The position numbers and the translations under genes were made by a program. Below the pieces are notes generated by a model. That model made no database searches. It was not told the DNA's origin and saw only the letters and a list, made by a program, of their open reading frames with translations. Shown here in pieces: positions 1-5,199 of a stretch of DNA of 5,199 bases. Source of the DNA: Oxalobacteraceae bacterium UBA7693 (lineage in GTDB: Bacteria; Pseudomonadota; Gammaproteobacteria; Burkholderiales; Burkholderiaceae_D); the NCBI GenBank assembly GCA_002482715.1, contig DLGN01000365.1, positions 1-5,199 of the forward strand. Direction: 5' to 3'. The stretch's first letter is position 1; the number at the start of each line of letters is the position of its first letter.

Positions 1-58
1 TGAGTACGACGACACATTAAAACGTTTCCGTGAAACTGTGGGCCGCAGTCGTCGATAA
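1..58 (+). CDS. possible C-terminal tail of an unidentified upstream gene (partial)
   Basis: The plus-strand frame beginning at base 2 is open from the left edge to a TAA at 56-58 and would encode EYDDTLKRFRETVGRSRR. The tail is basic and ends in Gly-Arg-Ser-Arg-Arg. If real, it is the end of a gene convergent with gshA, leaving 55 bases between the two stop codons. No family can be recognised from 18 residues. A competing plus-strand frame (bases 21-122) also looks protein-like and runs into the last codons of gshA, but it has an in-frame TAA at 18-20 and no convincing start. I prefer the first frame only because it stays open to the window edge. I see no hairpin with a T-tract between the two convergent ends. 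Confidence 0.35.
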   Translation, partial: EYDDTLKRFRETVGRSRR

Positions 59-113
59 GCCAAGTTTAGCTCACCAGCATTTCTCAATGCGACTGGATCA
101 GCATATTGAACTA

Positions 114-1733
114 TTAGCCTAATCCCTCACAACAAATCTGACTTGAAGTACGAGAACGATAATCCTCAATAAAGTCATCAAAGCTGCCAGTCTGATTTGC
201 CTCCATTGATGCCTGTTCGGCGAGCGATTTCGCGGCTAGTTGCTCAAAATAGGCGATTACTTCTGCGCTTGGCGGATTCGCTCTGAATTGCTCAGCGAAA
301 TGAAGGCTTTGTTTGAGTGCAAAATGCGCAAAGGAATTTTGGTGCTCGGAGATAGCTGCGAGCACGCGCGCGGAAGGTGTTAAATCTGGGCGCTGTAATT
401 TAAGCGCTTGCTGCGAAAGACTATCTTGGTGTTCGCTGGAATGCGCTTGTTCGTCCAGCAGTATCGCTAGTGGTTTTAGCTTTGCCAGAATCTCTTCGCC
501 CCATGCTTGTAAAGAAATCTTCTGACCTTGATTTTGCAACATCAGGCCCGGTTGACGGCCATACTTGACAGTCGCGGCAAAATTATCCAGGTTCTCTTGG
601 CCTTCAACTGGATTTGTCTGTCGACTTTCATCGAGTGCGCAGAACAACAAGAATGCATCCAAGAAACGCGAGCTTTCCAGATTGATGCCTAATGGTTCAA
701 ACGGATCAACGTCCATGCAACGCACTTCAATGTATTGCACGCCACGCGCACACAATGCCTCTACTGGACGTTCGCCAGTTTTGATCACACGTTTAGGACG
801 GATGGTTGCGTAAAACTCGTTTTCAATTTGTAGTACATTGCTATTGATTTGCATCCACTCGCCATCTTTTTTAATGCCCAAATCGGCATACGGTGGATAT
901 GGTTTTCTTACCGCAATCGATAAGCTGCGCATGTAATCGAGCAGATTGTTATAAGGCGGCACCAAACCATCTTGCACATTATTTTGATAGCCCAGATCAC
1001 TCATACGCAGACTGGTAGCGTAGGGTAAATACAAAGTGTCTTCAGACAAGGTATCGAGATTATGTTGGCGTCCGCGTAAAAAGCTTTTTGATAGTGCTGG
1101 AGAGGCGCCAAACAAGTACATTAATAACCAACTGTAACGATGGAAATTACGGATCAATGCGATGTAACTTTCGGACTGAAAATCTTGCGCGCTACGCGTA
1201 TCGCCTTCTGTTTTTGCGATGAGTTTCCAAAGGTCTTCTGATAGTGAATAGTTGTAATGTATGCCAGCTATACACTGCATGCTCTTGCCATAGCGCAGTG
1301 CCAAACCTCGACGATAAACATGCTTGATCATGCCGATATGCGACTTGCCATACCAAGCAATCGGAATGTCTTTTTCTGAGGGTAATTCGCAAGGAATCGA
1401 ATTATTCCACAGCATCTCATCGTTTAACTTGGTGTAGCTGAAACGGTGGATTGCGTCGAGCTTGTCTAAGGCAATTGAAATATCTTGTTCTGCTGGTGTG
1501 ATAAATTCTAGTAAAGACTCTGAATAGTCAGTGGTGATCAATGGATTGGTCAACGCCGAACCCAGTGCAAGCGGATGTGCCGTCAGCATCAATTTACCTT
1601 GCGCATCGACACGCAAAGTCTCTCGCTCTATCCCACGTAAACCTTGCTGTAAGAGTGGCAAGTGTACTGGAGTCTGGATGAGTTGAAGACGTTGTTTGAG
1701 TAAATGACTGATAGGGCTATTCAAGTTAAGCAT
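114..1733 (-). CDS. gshA: glutamate-cysteine ligase, E. coli GshA type
   Basis: This 539-residue cytoplasmic enzyme joins L-glutamate to L-cysteine through the gamma-carboxylate with ATP, the first and rate-limiting step of glutathione synthesis. Family landmarks run in order. GIERETLRV at 34-42 holds E36 and E38, which match the acidic metal/ATP ligands E27 and E29 of the E. coli enzyme. TTDYSESLLEF at 67-77 has E76 matching E. coli E67. Others are GIHYNYSL at 157-164, LPYATSLRMSDLGY at 236-249, INSNVLQIENEFYA at 296-309, IRPKR at 311-315 and YIEVRCMDVDPF at 334-345. E. coli GshA has about 518 residues, so this is a full-length protein with an N-terminus roughly nine residues longer. It ends in CCEGLG. 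The ATG is abutted by AAAGG with no spacer; a TTG three codons later (1724-1722) has AAGGA at an ideal 8-base distance and may be the true start. The gene is divergent from the Hsp70 gene and is preceded by small leader frames. Identity is certain; the exact start is not. Confidence 0.97.
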   Translation of the reverse strand: MLNLNSPISHLLKQRLQLIQTPVHLPLLQQGLRGIERETLRVDAQGKLMLTAHPLALGSALTNPLITTDYSESLLEFITPAEQDISIALDKLDAIHRFSYTKLNDEMLWNNSIPCELPSEKDIPIAWYGKSHIGMIKHVYRRGLALRYGKSMQCIAGIHYNYSLSEDLWKLIAKTEGDTRSAQDFQSESYIALIRNFHRYSWLLMYLFGASPALSKSFLRGRQHNLDTLSEDTLYLPYATSLRMSDLGYQNNVQDGLVPPYNNLLDYMRSLSIAVRKPYPPYADLGIKKDGEWMQINSNVLQIENEFYATIRPKRVIKTGERPVEALCARGVQYIEVRCMDVDPFEPLGINLESSRFLDAFLLFCALDESRQTNPVEGQENLDNFAATVKYGRQPGLMLQNQGQKISLQAWGEEILAKLKPLAILLDEQAHSSEHQDSLSQQALKLQRPDLTPSARVLAAISEHQNSFAHFALKQSLHFAEQFRANPPSAEVIAYFEQLAAKSLAEQASMEANQTGSFDDFIEDYRSRTSSQICCEGLG

Positions 1734-1815
1734 CCTTTGCTTGTGGTGTATCGGAGGCGAACAATGATCGACTAGATAAAGTACGCATAGGATAGCCGAA
1801 ATTTGGAAAACGCAT
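1726..1815 (-). CDS. candidate 29-codon leader ORF upstream of and overlapping gshA
   Basis: An ATG at 1815-1813 opens a 29-codon frame that starts MRFPNFGYPM and ends TPQAKDA. It stops with TAA at 1728-1726, inside the first codons of gshA. The ATG is preceded by GAGGGAGA (1825-1818), a purine-rich ribosome-binding site better placed than the one for the gshA ATG. The stop overlaps the gshA ATG by eight bases, and lies one base before the alternative TTG start. This geometry is typical of translational coupling, in which ribosomes ending the leader restart on the next gene. I recognise no family, and the peptide has no cysteine and no clear signal sequence. It may be fortuitous: 29 codons is short, and no homologue can be checked here. 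The frame remains open upstream as far as a TTG at 1938. Confidence 0.3.
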   Translation of the reverse strand: MRFPNFGYPMRTLSSRSLFASDTPQAKDA

Positions 1816-1823
1816 ATTCTCCC

Positions 1824-1850
1824 TCAATTTTCTACCTTCGCCTGAGCCAA
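1824..1850 (-). CDS. possible 8-codon minicistron in the gshA leader, TTG start
   Basis: AAAGGAGG at 1862-1855, a near-perfect complement to the 16S rRNA 3' end, is followed after four bases by TTG. The frame reads (M)AQAKVEN and stops at TGA 1826-1824. This stop overlaps the GAGGGAGA ribosome site of the next small frame. The strong Shine-Dalgarno sequence is visible; its use with a TTG start and this tiny product is inference. It could equally be a ribosome standby site or chance. Confidence 0.15.
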   Translation of the reverse strand: MAQAKVEN

Positions 1851-2049
1851 AGCGCCTCCTTTGATCTAACACAAGAAAATAAGGGCGAAAAATTTCCCCA
1901 TCGTGACAAGGCCAATCTTTGTGATGGCATCTGCACAAGATCGTGTTTGCCGGTGGTTGATCTCGCTGCAGGACAGGTTTTATTGCTTACAGCGCGAGCC
2001 AACTAGTTTAAGATCTCAGCTTTGTAAAAATAGCTTAATGAGCAGGAAT

Positions 2050-2053
2050 AGGA
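2050..2053 (+). promoter_or_regulatory. ribosome binding site of the Hsp70-family gene
   Basis: AGGA lies six bases before the ATG at 2060. This supports that start, as does the ATPase motif GLDFGTSNST beginning at residue 6 of the product. Confidence 0.7.
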
Positions 2054-2059
2054 TTTTGA

Positions 2060-3343
2060 ATGACTAGTGTATGTGGCTTGGATTTTGGTACCTCAAATTC
2101 GACGGTGGGCTTCCATGATGGATCCCAGGTCAGGCTATTGGATTTAGAAGATCAAAAAGCAACCTTGCCTTCGGTAATTTTCTTTAATGCCGATCTAGAT
2201 GAAATTAGCTACGGACGAGCTGCCTTAGGCGCTTATCTAGATGGTTATGAAGGGCGCTTAATGCGTTCTATGAAAAGCTTATTAGGGACTTCCCTAATCG
2301 AAGGACATACCGAAGTGCAGGGACGGCGTCTCGCTTACAAGCAGCTGCTATCTCAATATATCGCCGAGTTAAAACAGCGGGCTGAATTGGCAGCACAAAG
2401 TCGATTTGAATGCGCTGTATTTGGGCGCCCAGTTTTTTTTATTGATGATAATCCTGCCGCCGACAAAAAAGCAGAGCAGACGTTGCGTGAGATTGCCATC
2501 GATGCAGGGTTTAAAGAGATCGCATTTCAATATGAACCAATTGCTGCGGCATTAGATTACGAATCACGTATTGAGCAAGAGGAACTGGTGCTAGTGGTGG
2601 ATATCGGTGGTGGTACCGCAGATTTTTCGGTGATCCGTTTATCTCCTGAGCGTCGGAATAAAATTGAACGTCAATCCGATATTTTGAGCAATACCGGTGT
2701 GCATATTGGCGGCACCGATTTCGATAAATATTTGAGCCTGCAGCAGTTAATGCCATTGTTGGGTATGGGCGGAAGACTCAGCAATGGCATCGAAATGCCT
2801 TCGGCAAATTATTTCAATTTGGCGACTTGGCACACGATCAATTTGGTGTATTCGCAAAAAGTAGTACGCGAGATCCAAGATATCAGTCGCGATATTAATG
2901 ACCCCAACTTGCGGTATCGCTGTGCCTGTTTTTTGCAGTTAATAGAACAGCGCGATGGACATTGGCTGGCACTGAAAGCGGAAGAGGCCAAAATTCGCTT
3001 AAGTGATGCAGAAATGGTACAGATCAGTTTAGAGCGATTGTGCAGTAAAGATGACCGTTCGCAACAACACGTTTTATCGATGGATAGAGCACAGTTAGAT
3101 GCTGCAATCGCCCCCTTATTTGCGCAATTGAATAAGACGATTGTTGATGCTATTGCCCATGCAGGCATTGACGGTTCGCAGATCACCACAGTGTTTTTCA
3201 CTGGCGGCGCAAGTGGGATCCGTGGCTTACGTCAGGATATAAAAACACTGTTGCCAAACGCAAAAATGGTGCAAGGCGACGTGTTCGGTAGCATTGGCGC
3301 TGGCTTGGCATGGGATGCGAAACGACGCTTTAACGAAATTTAA
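2060..3343 (+). CDS. yegD: Hsp70-family ATPase, YegD-like, without substrate-binding domain
   Basis: This 427-residue cytoplasmic protein of the actin/Hsp70 ATPase fold resembles E. coli YegD. Phosphate-1 loop GLDFGTSNST is at 6-15. MKSLLG at 71-76 has K72 aligned with DnaK's catalytic lysine K70. FGRPV lies at 121-125, connect-1 FQYEPIAAALDYE at 156-168, phosphate-2 loop VLVVDIGGGTADFSV at 177-191, HIGGTDFD at 215-222, the YegD-like LMPLLGMGG at 230-238, and adenosine-binding FFTGGASGIRGL at 379-390. The protein ends soon after the last ATPase helices, so the peptide-binding beta-sandwich and lid of DnaK are absent. E. coli YegD is similar in length, at about 450 residues. ATP binding and hydrolysis are well supported; a client or chaperone role is not established. 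An insertion of roughly 100 residues (about 239-340) between the GMGG motif and the C-terminal lobe includes AEEAKIRLSDAE, as in Hsp70 subdomain IIB. No dnaJ or grpE partner is nearby. The gene is divergent from gshA. Confidence 0.92.
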   Translation: MTSVCGLDFGTSNSTVGFHDGSQVRLLDLEDQKATLPSVIFFNADLDEISYGRAALGAYLDGYEGRLMRSMKSLLGTSLIEGHTEVQGRRLAYKQLLSQYIAELKQRAELAAQSRFECAVFGRPVFFIDDNPAADKKAEQTLREIAIDAGFKEIAFQYEPIAAALDYESRIEQEELVLVVDIGGGTADFSVIRLSPERRNKIERQSDILSNTGVHIGGTDFDKYLSLQQLMPLLGMGGRLSNGIEMPSANYFNLATWHTINLVYSQKVVREIQDISRDINDPNLRYRCACFLQLIEQRDGHWLALKAEEAKIRLSDAEMVQISLERLCSKDDRSQQHVLSMDRAQLDAAIAPLFAQLNKTIVDAIAHAGIDGSQITTVFFTGGASGIRGLRQDIKTLLPNAKMVQGDVFGSIGAGLAWDAKRRFNEI

Positions 3344-3430
3344 AATATCTTTGTCAAGATGAGCTTCAAGCAAAGTGGTTTGCAAAACAACTACGATGAA
3401 GACTGTTGTAAAGATGCTCCTAATTTGTTG

Positions 3431-3458
3431 TTGCATGGAAAGGCGGTTGCGATATACT
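3431..3458 (+). promoter_or_regulatory. probable sigma70-type promoter for the response regulator
   Basis: The -10 box TATACT at 3453-3458 matches the consensus at five of six positions. A weak -35, TTGCAT at 3431-3436, sits 16 bases upstream with three matches. Transcription would start near 3465, leaving a leader of about 37 bases before the ATG at 3502. The location, directly upstream of the gene and after the Hsp70 stop, supports an independent transcription unit. The call rests mainly on the -10 box. Confidence 0.45.
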
Positions 3459-3492
3459 GAAAATACTTTGTTAGCGTGAGTTTCCATGAAAT

Positions 3493-3497
3493 GGAGG
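3493..3497 (+). promoter_or_regulatory. ribosome binding site of the response regulator
   Basis: GGAGG lies four bases before the ATG at 3502. Two earlier ATGs (3486 and 3491) are in other frames, so this site decides the start. Confidence 0.7.
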
Positions 3498-3501
3498 CAG
3501 C

Positions 3502-5199
3502 ATGTCGGAACAGTTGGATGATGACGAGATACTGATCGAGGAAGACCTTGAAACCGAGGTGCTTGCGAATATCTCGCAACGTACTTGGAAAATCGCGATT
3601 GTCGATGACGATGAAGATGTGCATCGCGCCACAGAGTTTTCTCTGCTTGACGTCAAAATATTAAATCGTCGCCTTGAATTTATTCACACCTATTCCAAAG
3701 CAGAAACCCACGAACGCTTTGCAGTCGAATCGGATATCGCGGTTGTCTTATTAGATGTCGTGATGGAGACTGAACATGCAGGTTTAGATCTGGTGTGTTT
3801 TATTCGCGATGAACTCAAATGGCGCGACACCCGTATCATTTTACGCACTGGTCAACCTGGTTATGCGCCAGAGGAAGACGCGATTCGCGACTATGACATC
3901 AATGATTACAAAACGAAGAACGAACTCACACGCAAAAAATTATTGACGGCATTGACAGCGGCAATTCGTTCTTATGACCAATTGCGCACAATAGAAGCCA
4001 GCCGTCGCGGTCTGCATCAAATTATTACTTCCAGCGCGGCTTTCTCCATGCAAGATGGGATTGAGGGCTTCGCTTCTGGCGTAATCACCCAAATCGCCGC
4101 CTTATGCGGGGTTCCTTCTGAAGGCCTATTGTGCGCCCAGTGCGATGAAGCGCTGCAATTTGACAATAGTTTTCGCTATAGCGTGATTGCTTCGGCAGGA
4201 CACTACCGTAGTCTGATGAATCGCCCAATTGACGAGATCGATAATCCGGTGATCCGTGATTCTTTGCGTCGCGCATTGTCAGAGCGAACTTCCTTGTTCG
4301 AAGAACATAATATGACCCTGTATTTTTCTGGCAGGGGTAAGCGGGCGATCGCTGCTTTCATCGAATTACCTTACGCTTTATCGTCGATTGATCAACAATT
4401 ATTAGAGATCTTCTGTTTCAATTTAGGCGTGTGTCTGGATAATCTTGGTTTGGTTAGTCAACTCAAGAATTACGCATTCCGAGATCAGTTGTTGATGTTG
4501 CCGAATCGTTTGCGATTTATTGAACAAATTGGGTCTGCAATTGAAAAACGCAGCCCTGATCAAATGGTGGTCTTGATTGATATTGATGATTTTGCAGAAA
4601 TCAACGATGTACTCGGACACCGTTACGGTGATCTGTTACTGCGTGCAGTGGCGACGCGTTTGCAGCATGCTTTAGGTGATCAGGCTTTCTTGGCGCGAGT
4701 TGGTGGCGATGTTTTCGGCCTCTTGGGTAAAGCCCAAATACTGCAACCATTTGAATTACAAAAGCTCTTCATTGATCCGTTTATTATTGACGACACTTCG
4801 CATGCAGTGTCGATGTCGATGGGTATGGTCGCACTGGATTCCTATACACAGTCCGGTGCCGATGTGCTGAAAGATGCGAGCATCGCATTGAAACGAACCA
4901 AGGCTTATCAGCGTGGCTCGTATACTTTATTCACGCGCGAGATGGGGATCGAAATTCGTGAACGCGCGATGTTGATGCAGCACTTGCATAAAGCATTTGA
5001 TGCTGAGCGTTTATATCTGATGTATCAACCACAAATTGATTTGAAAAATCGTCGCGTATTGGGATTTGAAGCGCTGTTGCGCTGGCGTACCGACGATGGG
5101 CAAATGATCCCGCCTGCAGATTTTATTCCGCTGGCTGAACATTCTGGCTTGATCATTAGCTTAGGTGCATGGGTGTTACGCACCGCTTGTTTCACGATG
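3502..5199 (+). CDS. response regulator REC-DUF3369-GGDEF-EAL, c-di-GMP turnover (C-terminus cut by window)
   Basis: The frame is open for 566 codons to the window edge. A very acidic N-terminal tail (1-25) precedes a receiver domain (about 29-155) with acidic pocket DDD 35-37, phospho-acceptor D85 in VVLLDVVM, T116 in LRTGQ, and K137 in NDYKTK, all intact. Residues about 168-320 match the DUF3369 type of linker/sensor domain, beginning LHQIITSSAAFS. The GGDEF domain (about 325-480) opens with DQLLMLPNR, a variant of DxLTGLPNR. It keeps D360 in LIDIDDF, N368 and GHRYGD 372-377, but its signature is GGDVF (401-405) instead of GGDEF, and the RxxD inhibitory site is missing. The EAL domain begins near 487 with YQPQ 508-511 and EALLRW 523-528; its other metal ligands lie beyond the window. 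In this family a partner histidine kinase phosphorylates the receiver to tune c-di-GMP levels, but no kinase gene is visible here. The altered signature suggests weak or no cyclase activity, with the EAL part as the likely active output. The product is cytoplasmic, with no membrane segments seen. Confidence 0.93.
   Translation, partial: MSEQLDDDEILIEEDLETEVLANISQRTWKIAIVDDDEDVHRATEFSLLDVKILNRRLEFIHTYSKAETHERFAVESDIAVVLLDVVMETEHAGLDLVCFIRDELKWRDTRIILRTGQPGYAPEEDAIRDYDINDYKTKNELTRKKLLTALTAAIRSYDQLRTIEASRRGLHQIITSSAAFSMQDGIEGFASGVITQIAALCGVPSEGLLCAQCDEALQFDNSFRYSVIASAGHYRSLMNRPIDEIDNPVIRDSLRRALSERTSLFEEHNMTLYFSGRGKRAIAAFIELPYALSSIDQQLLEIFCFNLGVCLDNLGLVSQLKNYAFRDQLLMLPNRLRFIEQIGSAIEKRSPDQMVVLIDIDDFAEINDVLGHRYGDLLLRAVATRLQHALGDQAFLARVGGDVFGLLGKAQILQPFELQKLFIDPFIIDDTSHAVSMSMGMVALDSYTQSGADVLKDASIALKRTKAYQRGSYTLFTREMGIEIRERAMLMQHLHKAFDAERLYLMYQPQIDLKNRRVLGFEALLRWRTDDGQMIPPADFIPLAEHSGLIISLGAWVLRTACFTM

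Larger units (their letters stand above)
1734..2059. other. divergent gshA / Hsp70 intergenic region
   Basis: These 326 bases must contain the control signals for both divergent genes. On the gshA side they hold the leader frames and two strong Shine-Dalgarno-like sites described separately. On the Hsp70 side I find only weak sigma70-like elements. TTGCTT (1983-1988) is followed by TAAGAT (2009-2014) with an over-long 20-base spacer, and TTGATC (1957-1962) is followed by TTTATT (1979-1984) with a 16-base spacer. The minus strand has a good -35-like TTGTCA (1909-1904) but no -10 at proper distance. Two small perfect palindromes, AACTAGTT (2001-2008) and AGATCT (2011-2016), sit next to each other and are too short to call an operator. 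No promoter is called with confidence, and no heat-shock element or riboswitch is recognised. Confidence 0.6.
3344..3501. other. gap between the Hsp70 gene and the c-di-GMP regulator
   Basis: These 158 bases are noncoding as far as I can see. They contain the promoter listed below. Just after the Hsp70 stop are two weak hairpins, ATCTT/AAGAT and GCAAA/TTTGC (3370-3383), with five-base stems and no T-tract. Termination of the Hsp70 transcript is therefore not explained by a visible intrinsic terminator, and some read-through into the regulator is possible. Confidence 0.5.

Noticed and set aside
313..813. Plus-strand open frames of 70 and 82 codons within gshA
   Set aside because: They lie opposite a full-length, clearly conserved gshA, are Ser/Cys-rich in a way typical of antisense frames, and match no recognisable family.
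1803..2006. Plus-strand 67-codon frame in the divergent intergenic region
   Set aside because: It has no good ribosome site, ends before the Hsp70 gene and has no recognisable motif.
2001..2016. Adjacent palindromes AACTAGTT and AGATCT as an operator
   Set aside because: Each is eight bases or fewer, they are unrelated to each other, and no repeated half-site was found elsewhere in the region.
2809..3201. Minus-strand open frame of 130 codons within the Hsp70 gene
   Set aside because: It is entirely antisense to a conserved coding region, is rich in Ser, Cys and Ile, and shows no domain pattern or ribosome site.
3370..3383. Hairpin GCAAA-GTGG-TTTGC after the Hsp70 stop as a terminator
   Set aside because: The stem is only five base pairs, AT-rich, and is not followed by a T-tract on either strand.
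3227..3656. Minus-strand frames of 61 to 86 codons spanning the Hsp70-regulator gap
   Set aside because: They overlap the ends of two solid genes on the opposite strand and the promoter of the regulator, and encode low-complexity or unrecognised sequence.
4423..4870. Frames of 64-65 codons on both strands inside the GGDEF coding region
   Set aside because: They are shadows of the regulator gene, which continues without a break through this stretch.

Overview
The window looks like chromosomal DNA from a moderate-GC proteobacterium. The E. coli-type glutamate-cysteine ligase, the YegD-type Hsp70 and the REC-DUF3369-GGDEF-EAL protein together suggest a betaproteobacterium, possibly an Oxalobacteraceae genus such as Undibacterium. 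That placement is inference from gene content and protein style, not from a search.

Layout. Bases 1-58 may hold the last codons of a rightward gene whose identity cannot be read. Bases 114-1733 on the minus strand are gshA, the first enzyme of glutathione synthesis. Bases 1734-2059 separate gshA from a divergent gene. The gshA side of this region carries Shine-Dalgarno-like sites and tiny reading frames that chain into the gshA start. Bases 2060-3343 on the plus strand encode a short Hsp70-family ATPase like E. coli YegD, which has the nucleotide-binding domain but no DnaK-type substrate-binding domain. A 158-base gap with a good sigma70-like promoter follows. From 3502 to the right edge runs a response regulator with a c-di-GMP output: receiver, DUF3369, degenerate GGDEF (GGDVF) and the beginning of an EAL domain. 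The window edge cuts this gene.

Functionally, gshA and the Hsp70 gene form a divergent pair that may share control from the 326 bases between them. Both products belong to stress and redox or protein-quality physiology. The c-di-GMP regulator appears to be a separate transcription unit with its own promoter. Its receiver keeps every phosphorylation residue, while its GGDEF motif has lost the second acidic residue. It may therefore act mainly as a phosphorylation-controlled phosphodiesterase, although most of the EAL domain lies outside the window.

I see no tRNA, rRNA, CRISPR array, insertion sequence or phage gene. There is no clear new multi-gene system. The least ordinary points are the gshA leader architecture and the altered GGDEF site.
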